In this document: positions 54,011-64,000 of the stretch, one piece after another
Numbering within the stretch: position 1 is the stretch's first letter
How the letters are laid out: every line of letters starts with the position of its first letter
Origin: Schistocerca nitens
Taxonomy: Eukaryota > Arthropoda > Insecta > Orthoptera > Acrididae
DNA: 64,000 nucleotides
Direction: 5' to 3'
Assembly (NCBI RefSeq): GCF_023898315.1
Contig: NC_064621.1
Location: forward strand, 132,926,521 to 132,990,520
Position numbers and translations under genes: made by a program
Notes under the pieces: generated by a model
The model's database searches: none
What the model saw: only the letters and a program-made list of their open reading frames with translations
What the model was told of the DNA's origin: nothing

Positions 54011-55067
54011 GATAAACAGTCTGCTCAGCACACAATATGCACTGAAGCGCCAAAGAAACTGGTATCGGCAAGCGTATTCAAATACCGAGATATGTAAACA
54101 GGCAGAATACGGCGCTGTGGTCGGCAACGCATATATAGAACAACAAGTGTCTAGTGCAATTGTTAGATCGGTTTCTGCTGCTACAATGGCAGGTTATCAA
54201 GATTTAAGTCGGCGAACGAGCAATGGGATACATCTTCGAGGTAGCGATGAACTGGGAATTTTCCGTACCGTGAATATCAGGAAAGCAGGAAAACATCAAA
54301 TCTCCGACATAGCTACGGCCGGAAAAAAGTCCTGCAAGAACGGGACCAACGATGACTGAACAGAATCGTTTTACGTGACGAAAGTGCAACCCTTCCCCAA
54401 ATTGCTGCAGATTTCAGTGCTGGGCCACCAACAAGTGTCAGCGTGCGAACCATTCAACGAAACATCATCGATATGAGCTTTCGGAACCGAAGGCCCACCC
54501 GTGTACCCTTGATAACTGCACGACACAAAGCTTTACACGTAGCCTGGGCCTGTCAACACCGACATTGGATTGTTGATGACTGGTGGAACGAGCCTCGTTT
54601 CAAATTCTATCGAGTGGATGGACGTGTACGGGTATGGAGATAACCTCATGAATCCAGGGACCCTGCATCTCAGCACGTGACTGTTCAAGCTGGTGGATAT
54701 TGTGTAATGGTGTGGAGCGTGTGCAGTTGGAGCGATGTGGGACCCCTGATACGTCTAGATACGACTCTGACAGGGGACACGTACGTAAGCATCCATTCCG
54801 ATCACCTGCATCCATTCATGTCCATTCTGCATTCCAACGGACATGGGCAATTCTAGCAGGACAATGCGACACTCCACACGTTCATAATTGCCACAGAGTG
54901 GTTCCAGGAACACTCTTCTGACTTTAAACACTTCCGCTGGGCACCAAACTCTCCAGACATGAATATTATTAAGCATATCTGGGAATCCTTGCAACGTGCT
55001 GTTCAGGAGAGATCTCCACCCGCTCGAACTCTTACGGATTTATAGACAGCCCTGCAAGATTCATTAT

Positions 55068-56483
55068 TGTAACAGTTGTGTTACTAAATGTGACACTTCT
55101 GTCACTAAATATAACTGGGTTTTCTCTTTTGATGCAAGTCAATTGTCAGGATGAGCATTCTAAAGCATTCTGTCAGGGTGAAAATATTAAATAAATTAAC
55201 TTTTCTCTGTTAACAACATGTGGGCAGGGTGGGTTCTTCCTTGGCTCGGGTATGAGGTCGAATGAAACATCATTTTTACATAAGATAACTTTTATTGAAG
55301 ATTTCTACAACTGTATCTTACGGAATGTTCTGGTTCGGAGAGCGGCAGCTGTGTCGTTTGTGAAGTCTTCTGCTGCGGCAGCGGCGGCGGCGGCGGCGGC
55401 GTCTGATTACGCGTAGCGGTGTGTATCTCGTGTCGCCGTCTCGCCCAGCTGACTGGAGACGCGCAGCGTGAGGTGGCCCGTTTAATTATTGCGAGCGAAA
55501 TCGTGCATCGGATGATACCTTGGGTGTCGCGTCCCAGTGTTTCTCTTCTCTAAGCGGCCGCGTGTGTTCTGCGTCGGCCAGCGGAGCGGCGCGGCGGGGG
55601 AAGGCCAGTGTGGCGGACTCGAACCACGGACTCCCGCTTGCCAGTCTTCGGCTGTCAGGTCTTCATCCCAGCTCACAGGTGACTACTGATGTGAGGCCGT
55701 CTCCTTCCCGTCCTCACGAGTCACCCGGGTATGTAAAAACCAGACTTCAAATACCTTTTAACTTCTGTCTTCTGGCGCCGCGGCTGCTGCTTGCTATTCC
55801 ATTACAGCGGCGGACTTGGTGCGTCTGTGCATGATGCAGTCTCTTCTTGCATGACGGTCTTCAGCACCGAAACTGACTGAAAACTTCTTCGTCTTCTTCG
55901 TCTCTCCTCTCCGTCTCCGTCTTCGTCTCCGTCTCCGTCTCCGTCTTCATCTGTCTTCCTCTGCTTCAACCGTCTGGCCCACTGCGTCTCGCGTATTTAT
56001 TCACTTCAGTTTACTGGAGGTGAACGACTTCACGGTCATTGCCTCTTCTGTCACGTTGAGAAGCTCCTCGAAGAATCTTCTTAACGTCGGTCGTTGGCTC
56101 TTGGAATGTAGGTGAGGGCCTTTGATCACATGTGACGACTGAGAAACACGTGAGCCGGTCATTGCCTCTTCTGTCACGTTGAAAAGCTTCTCGAAGAATC
56201 TTCTTTACGTCGGTCATTGGCTCTTGGGATGTAGGCGAGGGCCTTTGCTCACATACGACAACTTAGAAACACGTGAGCCGGTCGGGCGATGCCCTGACGG
56301 CTGAATCGACAGCGCCCGCTTATGTGGAACTTGCTGACTTCATGGTCATTGTCTCTTCTGTTCTGCTGTTTTGCCCGCTGAATGCCAGTATGTAACTCTC
56401 TAAACTAAACCAAGTTTTTCATTTATATCCTAATTTCTAGTTCACTTTGATTTCACTGATTTATTTACTTAAGTACCACTCAA
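55068..56483. mobile_element. 1.4-kb insertion of uncertain class (possible solo LTR)
   Basis: The insert begins TGTAACAG and is flanked by CATTAT on both sides (55062..55067 and 56484..56489), a 6-bp duplication. It includes a GGC repeat at 55374..55402, CpG-rich sequence, TCTCCG-type hexamers at about 55898 to 55960 and a 123-bp tandem repeat. No coding region is identified. The size, the short duplication and TG at one end would suit a solo LTR fossil, but the other end is not the expected CA, so the class is open. Confidence 0.5.
56033..56278. repeat. 123-bp tandem repeat, two copies
   Basis: Units start at 56033 and 56156, and a third begins at 56279 but diverges at once. Each unit begins CGGTCATTGCCTCTTCTGTC and contains AATCTTCTT and GTCGGTC.TTGGCTCTTGG. 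The period is 41 codons, so the minus strand reads a repeated TDVKKILR..QRDRRGND, but nothing supports translation. Confidence 0.85.
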
Positions 56484-56622
56484 CATTATGTCAGTTCCCT
56501 CCAGGACTACTTCAGACATTAGTCGAGTCCATGCCACGTCGTGTTGCGGCACTTCTTACGTGCTCGCGGGGACCATACACGGTATTAGACAAGTGTACCA
56601 GTTTGTTTGACTCTTCAGTGTA

Positions 56623-58785
56623 GTTTGAGAGTAAACAAGAGAAAGATGAATGTGGAAGAGAACACCAGGAATTAAACCAGCAGAAAAGCGGATATCAAAA
56701 TTGTGCATCACGTGGAGTAGGACATGAAGCTGTTTAGCTACCTATGAAGCAAAGTAACAGGTAACAGAAGAAGGTGAATACGAGGAGCAGAGTAGTACAG
56801 GTAGACGGAATTCCTTGCTAAACCAGGGCTACTAGTATTAGAGTGTGCCCTGAATTTCAGATTGGTGGCACGTCAGTCACCTTTTCCCACCGAGCCATTC
56901 TTGGCTGCACTGCTCTGGCCAGAGAGTGTGTGCCAACAGTGTTTGAGGTGCAGCTAGTGCCACTCCGAGGTGATCTGCAGGGAGGGGAAGGGGTCAAGGT
57001 ATGGAGGAGGGCATCACTTGCTCCACCTCCAGAAGCAACATCTCCTGAGGGCAGTGCTGTAGGAGTAGTGGAGCGGCTGGGTAGCCTGTAGTGTGTCACT
57101 GGTGGTCAACATGGTGGCCGAGCCTTGCGCAATGGCTGTGATGGAGCTGCAAGTGGGCTGCACCTGGGGGTTGGGACAGCAGACGGCGGGACAGAGCAAC
57201 TAGATCTTCGGCCTCAGCCAGCATCTGTGGTGCTAGCAGCAGACAAGTTTGGGGACAGCCTGGGTCTGGTATAGACCGCTGGCCCAATTCGTTTGGATGG
57301 GTCGTGGCTGGCCTGAGTTCTCGCGCTGGGCAACAGTATGCTATCAGTGTCGGTATGAGTGCAGCTATGGTTATGAGTGCAGGTAAAGGTCTTACCTCAG
57401 AGTCTCGTCCAAACATCAGGGAAATTCTCGCATCTGCCTATATGTCTCTGGCAGTTACATGAAGCAGATGAAAGGTCCGGATATAAACTGATACTTTCCA
57501 TGTGTCGCCCTACCCCTCCCCCTGCCGTCCACTTCACACACCTCTCTGCAAATTATGTGTCGCACATGTAAGGTGCAGGGCAAGTATACGACGTAAAAAT
57601 CACGGGAAAATGATGGTCATCCTCCACTCCCGCATCTATCCTCCATCACCTCTTCTCTCTAGAGCAGTAGGAATCAATACATCCTCTCCTATCCCCCTTT
57701 TTATTACTATTCCAGCTGTGCGTGAGATTTTAAATCTGTGCACCATAGTAAAAAGATGTGAGCAATGGAGTTATCCTACTTAAAAATGGTTGTAAATACT
57801 ACAACAGATTGCGAAATAAAGGCTTTGAAATCAAGGTGTGTGACTGAGATGCAGCTGAATTACTATTTTAGAATGAGGTCATAACATATTCTGCAAATTG
57901 GCTGTACATATTAACATAATTTATATGGTTACACACTTTCATACTACAACGTATTATAGGGGTGTATCTGAATTACTGTAATTTAACGATGTCACGGCGT
58001 ATGCAGCAAAATGATGAGAAATATTAACATAATTTAGGATATAAGATAACTTGACATTACTGTGTGTGAGTGAGGCACAGCTGAATTACTATAAATTAAT
58101 GATTTCATAATTTTTCTATAAGCAATTCGATGTGTGAGTACCTCCCATTGACATTAACAATTTTTGATCGGTTTACTCCAAATATCCTCGTTTTCATACT
58201 ACGATAAATGTAAATAAGTGATTTTAAATTTTTAACAATTTTCACACTATGGTATTCAATTACAGTTACATCCTTTCTTAAACCATTCTCCCAGTTTGTT
58301 GGTTAGACAAAGACATTGATATGCGTTGTTAAACAGATAGCACAGTGCGATATTTAGATAAATACACTGATATCAACACTAAACAACTTTAGCAAAGATT
58401 TAACTAACAACAGATAGGCCCTACAACCAATCTTCTGCAAGCATCCCAATGTATGAACACAACCCTCCATAGATATTTAGATTTAGTTACAATTCTGTCG
58501 ATTTTCTCGCAGTATTCCAAATACACACACTCAAATACGAGCTTGAACAATTAGCACTACACGATATTAAGGAAATGGGACATATAACACATCAAACAAC
58601 TAGAACACCGTGGAATTTTAACAAATACGCTCATACCGAACTTTAAACAAATAGTGAACTGCAACAAATATGTATACATGTCGTCAATATCACCCAGTCT
58701 GGATGACAAGCGCCACACATAACGTCTGCCCATTGCCAAAGCAGCTGAATTACTTGAAGCCTTTACTCGCAGAGATCATTTGCCT
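56623..58785. other. Unassigned stretch
   Basis: 56.62 to 57.45 kb is moderately GC-rich with open frames on both strands (for example minus 57416..57096) but no recognisable domain. From 57.84 to 58.12 kb a motif with CAGCTGAATTACTAT recurs in diverged form (about 57851 and 58078), pointing to an old low-copy tandem repeat. Confidence 0.35.
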
Positions 58786-59509
58786 TAAAGCCGTCGGAAC
58801 ACAGACAGTGCTGTCGAACGTCAACGTTGAGCGTGCTGAGTTCAACGTACTGCTGAACGCTCAGGATTGATGCGACTTGTGCATACGGTACGTGAGCCCC
58901 AACGTGCTATACGCGATCACAACGCACTCCAGCGCCAGTTGCGGGACGTTTCGAGCTCGTAAATCACCCTGTTTACTAAACGGGTGCGCGTAAAATTCCC
59001 ACATTAATTCTATCAAAACACTCATTTTCTCCATTTCCCATAGGCTAGTCACGTTGTGCTATATGTAATATACACAAATAAAAACTTCAGTATCCATGTA
59101 CATGTTTTAAGACGAAAAGGAAAGTACCATTTCCAATAAGTAAGAACACATGCTTGTAAAAGTACTGTTACAAACAGTGGGATACAAATTTGCAATAATT
59201 CTGCACGTAAGATAAGCATTATTTCACTATTCCCACATTTTAGTAAAACCCTAAGGTCATTCTTACTTGATCACTGTTCCTACCCAGGAGCAGAATTTTT
59301 GTAAAATGTGAATTACGAAACGTGAAAGAAAAAGGAGCAAAATATCGTTATACAAGAAGCGCAAGCTGTCCTGTAGATTAAGCCAATCGAACAAACTCAC
59401 TCTTCAAAAAAAAACTGCACTTATATTTACATAACATCAAATACTATAGTATATACTTATATTAAACTAATAATAATGCGTAAGAACATATTACGAGAAT
59501 GTTAGGAAA

Positions 59510-59590
59510 AAAATTAGACGTGGCGAGACGCGAACCATCGACATTTCATGCATTAGATATACGTCGGTAACGCTACACACTACGCTTAAC
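59510..59590 (-). other. Possible tRNA-like relic
   Basis: On the minus strand GATGGTTCGCGTCTCGCCAC resembles a T-arm/B-box, and GTGTAGCGTTACCGACG about 40 bases upstream resembles a D-arm. No cloverleaf can be drawn with confidence. It may be a SINE-head relic. Confidence 0.2.
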
Positions 59591-59916
59591 TGATAACGAA
59601 GCATGGGGAGCCAATTCTAATATATTAACACTTGCTAAAAGCTTTAATTTATTTGTAACAAATTGTACCAAGAAAAATGCGTTTTTGGTGGTTCCTCAGT
59701 GTGACGTTGCCTTCAAATGGCATACTCTCATAACACGCAAGTTACAATAATAATTTAGCCGCGAATAAGATGTTTCTCATTACTTTTTTGCAACGAATCA
59801 ATGGGTTTTCGAGTGATTCTCAATTTGCTGGTGCTGAGAAATGGCATATATACGTATGGGCTTGAAATGAATGCCAATATGGCGCCTCACAACTCTGTGC
59901 TGAAGGGAGATGGAGT

Positions 59917-60076
59917 GCATGTGACGTAGGTGGCGTCGTGCCATCTCATTGGTCAACGCTCAGACGCACGCTCAGAACATCTGACCAGCTCGATGCGTGC
60001 ATGTGACGTAGGTGGCGTCGTGCCATCTCATTGGTCAACGCTCAGACGCACGCTCAGAACATCTGACCAGCTCGAT
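59917..60076. repeat. 82-bp tandem duplication
   Basis: The segment beginning GCATGTGACGTAGGTGGCGT is repeated at a period of 82 bp (59917 and 59999) with no mismatch that I see until GCTCGAT. It contains TCATTGGTCAACG and TGACGTAGG words. The identity implies a recent event inside the CpG-rich element. Confidence 0.93.
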
Positions 60077-60790
60077 ATTGCCCTGTACGTTCGGGAAGAC
60101 TACCGAACGTGCTATTGCACCGAGGCCTACGAGAAAGACAGGCCGTGGCGCGTACGTCATGAAGGTAGTCCTGCGCTCGCTCGCTCGCTCAAATCAGCAA
60201 ACCAACTACGTTTCTACATCTGTTCACTCGTAACTAGGCGTGTCCGTACAAACGAAAACTGAATCTTCTACTGGAATCCGGTATAATGGAATCTTACTGT
60301 TATTAGACCTATAATGATGGGAAGTCCATGGGCCTACTTATAATTTGTTACAGCTGTACTGTCGTACAATAAAATAAAATCATGCTAAAATGATTATCAG
60401 TTGCACAAGGGAGCACTTCCAGCATGTAATGATTACTCTTAAGCAGAAGAGACTAAATGCTATAAACACACTGTTGTACCAATTATATCGAGTACTAATC
60501 TTAAATTAAATTTTGCTGTAGTACTGTTAATCAGTAAGACTTCATTATAGCAGATTCCAGTGTAAGATGCAATTCTTGTTAGTACTTACACGCCCAGCTG
60601 CGAGTTAACAGGTTTAGAAACGCATTTTGTCTGCTGAGCTGAGCGAGCGAGCGAGTTCAGGATTACTTTCGTGACGTAAGCGCCGCGGCCTGTCTTTCTC
60701 GTGAGACTCGTATTCCACGCTATGACGTCAGAAACTCAGCACGCTCAACGCTTAACGTTCGGATGCACGGTCCGTGTGCCGACGGCTTTA

Positions 60791-61079
60791 GTCGTCAGCA
60801 AAAGGCGGAAGCGTCCCACACAACTGGAAAGTGATAGGGAGAGAGAGAGAAAAATACCTTTGTTTCTGTAGCACACCAGCACTTACACGGATAACAGCTA
60901 TAGCAACCCCTCCAAACACTGGAGAGAGAGAGCGAGTGAAAACGGAAATGCCCTGTACCTCCGCCATGCAAGGCACCAACTGTCGAAACCTGGTCCACAT
61001 TCAGAAGATGGCAGCCAGCAGGAAGTAACCGGCAGAGTTACATCGTGCACGAGACAGCCCGAACACTGGAGGATATAGG
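60791..61079. other. Unassigned stretch
   Basis: No gene is recognised; short GA repeats at 60838 to 60850 and 60925 to 60935. Confidence 0.35.
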
Positions 61080-61900
61080 CCCAGCTTCGTATTGGTCAGA
61101 ATACATGTTGTATTACGCGTTCTAATATTTTATTTGCTGTGTACATAGTTCCGCGTAGTCAGCGCGTACACAACTTTCCCACTGGAGCGCGCCCCGCTAA
61201 GCACAACAGCGCAGGCGCAGCGCTCGTCTGTCTCCGCACAACGAGATGGCGCTGTCTTAGAGACGGACCAAATTCTGCTTCCGCCGATCCGCGTATTAAT
61301 ATGTAACGCAGCCAATGAGATTGCTGCTAACGTAGAATCTTTTCTCCTCGCGGATCACACTCGCGCAGTGATACCTGCGAGTTATTATAACGAGTGTACG
61401 GACCTCCAATTAGTCAGTCTGCATTTGTCTGCACCAATCTGTACCAGTCTGCATTTGTCCGTACCAGTCTATTTTCAAGTTTCAGTCTGCGCCTAATAAG
61501 ATTACCATATTCCTGTAAATAGCCATGAAGATAAATGACTAGACACTTTGTCACGTATCAGAGATATGTGAGAATAAGGTTAACGCACCAAGACCAAAGG
61601 AACTTCAGATCGTCAATTGTAAACAGCATCCAGAATCAAGTTACGTAATATCTATGCTTTTCATTATTTTAATCAATCTGTGTGAAAATTAATCAAGTTC
61701 TGTTTAAAGTTGGTCACCGTCAATCTGCTACTCTAAGCGTGGAAGTGGCATTTCTATCGTCTGACCTAACGGCAGAAGATAAACACGCCACGATAAGACC
61801 ACGAGACATATTGCTGACACTCGCCTACTTCGTCAGAGCGACAAGTCAAATAATCTGATGGTGTGTGTACCGAAGGTCTTACAGTACGCACACCACATTA
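61080..61900. other. Dispersed-repeat-like segment, possibly an LTR fossil
   Basis: The segment with TCAGTCTGCATTTGTCTGCA-type short repeats (61420 to 61490) and CCATGAAGATAAATGACTAG looks like a dispersed locust repeat I associate with LTR-type elements. No coding sequence or terminal pair can be shown here, so only the fossil label is offered, with low confidence. Confidence 0.25.
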
Positions 61901-62138
61901 TTATTACGTCTCCCTCTAAATCCGGACAATATTTCCAGTGATGAGTCGTTATTAAAACCACCACATCACAGGGGTGCAATCGTCTCTCACTCAGAGTACT
62001 ATTCCTCGTTATTTTCCTGAAACTCATTCCACAATTACGAAACTAGTGGGTTGTATGTTTCCCACCACATGACAATGAAGAAGCACTACAGATTCTCCTT
62101 CCTCGTTGAAGATGAATTTATAAACCATACACCGAGCG
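61901..62138. other. Unassigned stretch
   Basis: No recognisable feature. Confidence 0.35.
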
Positions 62139-62370
62139 ACATGGCGGAGTGGGCTAGCACACTGAATTCTCACTCAGGAGGAGACGGTCCACACCTACGT
62201 CCGGTCATCCTGATTTAGTTTTTACGTGATTTCCTTAAAACCCTTCAGGCAAATAACAGTGTGGTTCTTTTGAAATGGTACGGCCGTCATCCTTCCCCAT
62301 CCTTCCCTAATCCGATGGGACTAATGACCATACTGTTTGGTCCCCTCCCACAGATCAACCAACCAACCAT
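62139..62370 (+). mobile_element. tRNA-derived SINE (fourth family, SINE-D)
   Basis: The head reads GAGCGACATGGCGGAGTGGG then CTAGCACACTGAATTC, an A-box-like region, with CCGGTCATCC further on. The body has CTTCCCCATCCTTCCCTAAT and CCGATGGGACTAATGACC, and the tail is AACCAACCAACCAT. The word AACCATA occurs on both sides and may be the target duplication. Confidence 0.75.
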
Positions 62371-63325
62371 AAGCCATGCGATACATTTTGTGTTTGATTC
62401 TGGATACGCCTTGATGTCTACATATATATTATGTTGGTGTTTATTTCCTTAACGTTCGTTGATTTAAAATTTATCCATTTCCACAGGCCTTCAATTCGGT
62501 GTATTGCTGTGCCAGAAAAATCTCAATTCCGGCATTATGAATTAGTAGTCAGTTTTATTTTGTAGCGACTTGATGCTGTTGGTATTAAATCATTTATAAA
62601 TATGTATGGCGCTGGGTGGCTGTGAGCTGATGGACTGGCGCATACCGTGCTTTAGTGTAAATCTTTGTGTTTAATCTGGCATGGAGTTTTCCTCTGAATG
62701 TTTCCACTTATCGTCTTTCTTGAATAATACCTTTCATTAGGAAATTTATTTAACACATATGTTGTAATTTGTCATTATTTTCTTAGATTATAAACTGCAA
62801 TTCAGAAAAAGTGCAGCATTTGAAAAGAACTTTCCAGAAAATTTGAGGGGAACGCCGTTTGTTTCAATCAATTACGCCTACGTTTGGGAAATCGGTCATT
62901 CACTTTCTCTATTGCCCTACTCATTTTTTTGTCGTTTGGTAGTTTTACTTTCGCACTCAAGAAAAGGAACAGTCATCCTCCAAATCTTAACTTTTTCACA
63001 TCCAACATGTGGTGCAACACACCACAATCTGTAGAGCACCACTGTGCTGGCATGTTCAATTTCGGAATGATATTCAGTAACCATGTACTATTCTCTGCCA
63101 GAGCTCTTCTTACTTTTTCTACCATTTCTTTGCATGTAACATCAGTTAGTTCGTGTATGGCTTTTTACCGTAGTTTCACTTTCCACACTTCTCTTTCAAC
63201 ATATTTGGTATGGAAGGTAGGGAGCGAGGATCTGGGACGGAAAGTCACCAGGCTAAAATTAAATAAATATAAAAAGAATTCCCCAAGAAGAAAGCAAAAC
63301 ATTATTTAGCCAATCAGTGCTAGAT
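62371..63325. other. Unassigned stretch
   Basis: A plus frame at 62884..63309 (141 codons) is Phe/Ser/Thr-rich and matches nothing I know. No repeat is recognised. Confidence 0.35.
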
Positions 63326-63329
63326 TGGG

Positions 63330-64000
63330 TGGTCATGTTATTGGGTGTCACTTGAGTCATACGTCTGGACGCGACATTTCCACACTCCTAAACATCCCTA
63401 AGTTCACTGTTCCCAATGTGATGGTGAAGCTGAAACGTGAAGGGACACATACAGCACAGAAGCGTGCAGAAAAAATGACCTCGTCTGTTGACCGCCGACA
63501 GTTGAAGAGGGCCTTGGTGTGTAATAGGCATACAGTTATCTAGCTCATCACACAGGTATTCCGAACTGCATCACGATCCACTGAAAGTACTAATACAATT
63601 AGGTGGGTGGTGATAAAACTTGGATTTAATGGTCGAGCGGTAAATGCCAAACGACGCCTCGCTTTGTGTAAGGAGCATGAGCATTGGACAATTGAATAGT
63701 GGAAAAACGTTGTGTGGAGTGACGAATCACGGTACAAAATGTGGTCAGCCGATGGCATGGTGTGGGTATGGCGAATGCCTGGTGAGCGTCATCTGCCAGC
63801 GTGTGTAGTGCCAACAGTAAACTTCGGAGGCGATGGTGTTATGTTGTGGTCGTGTGTTTCGTGGAGGGGCTGGCACTCATTCTTGTTTGGCGTGGCACTA
63901 TCACAGCACAGGCCTACACTGATGTTTTAAGCTCCTTCTTACTTCCCACTGTTGAAGAGCAATTCGGGGATGGCGATTGCATCTTTCAGCACGGTCGTGC
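63330..64000 (+). mobile_element. Tc1-like element cut by window end
   Basis: Same family as the deleted copy at 18875..19475. The left terminal repeat is not present next to the coding start, so this copy is 5'-truncated or its start is decayed. The right end lies outside the window. Confidence 0.8.
63335..64000 (+). pseudogene. Tc1-like transposase, decayed, runs off edge
   Basis: Readable blocks are GHVIGCHLSHTSGRDISTLL and NIPKFTVPNVMVKLKREGTH (HTH); WKNVVWSDESRYKMWSADGM (first catalytic Asp); VWVWRMPGERHLPACVVPTV; and GGDGVMLWSCVSWRGW. Stops interrupt it, for example the TAG after HTVI near 63541 and the TAG after WTIE near 63697. The second Asp block (normally QQDNA) falls at the very end, where HGRA-type text suggests it is decayed. 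Confidence 0.8.

Larger units (their letters stand above)
54186..56580 (+). pseudogene. Tc1-like transposase, deleted and split
   Basis: The start MAGYQDLSRR is followed by a deletion that removes part of the HTH. Later blocks are VSVRTIQRNIIDMSFRNRRP, FYRVDGRVRVWR, VMVWSVCSWSDVGPLIRLDT and the LGQFQQDNATPH-type block near 54850, readable only across frame changes. The first catalytic acid is lost in a deletion near 54585. The block before the insertion is APNSPDMNIIKHIWESLQRA (third acid changed to Lys). The last codons (FRHRSSPCHVVLRHF-type) lie beyond the insertion, at 56490 to 56580. Confidence 0.75.
54040..56620 (+). mobile_element. Tc1-like transposon split by a 1.4-kb insertion
   Basis: The left end CACTGAAGCGCCAAAGAAAC and the right end (GTTTGACTCTTCAGTG, then TA at 56621..56622) are an inverted pair. 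The text before 55068 (GCCCTGCAAGATTCATTAT) continues after 56483 (CATTATGTCAGTTCCCTCC), so the intervening 1416 bp are a later insertion. The Tc1 itself is about 1165 bp, shorter than a full element because of internal deletions. Confidence 0.88.
58786..60790. mobile_element. 2-kb CpG-rich element with ~58-bp TIRs
   Basis: Left end TAAAGCCGTCGGAACACAGA (58786..58843) and right end (60733..60790, inverted TAAAGCCGTCGGCACACGGA) share about 58 bp with roughly 80 percent identity. The flanks are compatible with a TA target. Inside the right half is a second inverted pair (about 60110..60255 against 60577..60720) containing GAGAAAGACAGGCCG and a CGCTCGCTCGCTC block. No transposase is readable. 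It may be a non-autonomous DNA transposon, or a composite of two. Confidence 0.6.

Noticed and set aside
56011-56217. Repeat protein with TDVKKILR units on the minus strand
   Set aside because: The 41-codon period is a by-product of a 123-bp tandem DNA repeat with only two units and no supporting gene context.
1-64000. CRISPR array or bacterial operon
   Set aside because: No regularly spaced short repeats with unique spacers and no compact gene arrangement; all signals are of an insect genome rich in transposons.

Overview
This window is insect genomic DNA, almost certainly from an orthopteran and most likely a locust of the genus Schistocerca. The dispersed repeats are ones I recognise from locust sequence: a class-II-tRNA-headed SINE (at least ten copies, called SINE-A here), a second tRNA-like repeat that builds palindromes (SINE-B), a third tRNA-like SINE (SINE-C), a 5S-rRNA-headed SINE and several Tc1/mariner families. 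The species assignment rests on memory of these repeats, not on a search. The base composition is AT-rich and largely non-coding, with no bacterial-style gene packing.

I find no complete host gene. The only host-coding candidate is a possible terminal exon on the minus strand near the left end (720..914), plus two CpG-rich islands (about 14.08-14.43 kb and 31.48-31.93 kb) that could be promoter or first-exon sequence. Nearly everything else that can be named is a transposable element or its wreckage.

Layout. 0-3.1 kb: AT-rich, unannotated. 3.1-10.7 kb: a minus-strand CR1/L2-like LINE dismembered by a Tc1 element, a fold-back mariner and a DD34D mariner, with a 2.1-kb palindromic Tc1 element at its 5' side. 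11.6-12.2 kb: a SINE inside another SINE, and a 42-bp SINE stub. 14.5-19.5 kb: a SINE, a LINE that has lost its reverse-transcriptase core, a Tc1 carrying a SINE, and an internally deleted Tc1. 20.2-21.8 kb: an apparently intact Tc1/mariner-superfamily element with an open 361-residue transposase, the best candidate for a recently active element. 22-31 kb: a LINE tail split by SINE-C, a 708-bp SINE-B palindrome, a long-TIR mariner split by SINE-A, a decayed pogo-like transposase split by a near-perfect palindrome, and another SINE-B. 32-37.6 kb: an internally deleted Tc1/mariner-like element and a decayed I/Jockey-type LINE. 41-51.7 kb: LINE pieces, a long-TIR MITE, an R4/Dong-like LINE with a YMDD core between AAT repeats, another LINE, and a DD41D element with 336-bp TIRs. 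52-64 kb: SINEs including the 5S type, a Tc1 split by a 1.4-kb insertion, a 2-kb CpG-rich element with TIRs, another tRNA SINE, and a truncated Tc1 at the right edge.

The strongest theme is inverted architecture. Several unrelated families here are fold-backs or have expanded terminal inverted repeats (4726-5580, 8595-10706, 24840-25547, 26429-27359, 28421-28751, 42505-43172, 49631-50897, 58786-60790). The second theme is a clear stratigraphy of insertions, dated relative to each other by exact target-site duplications.
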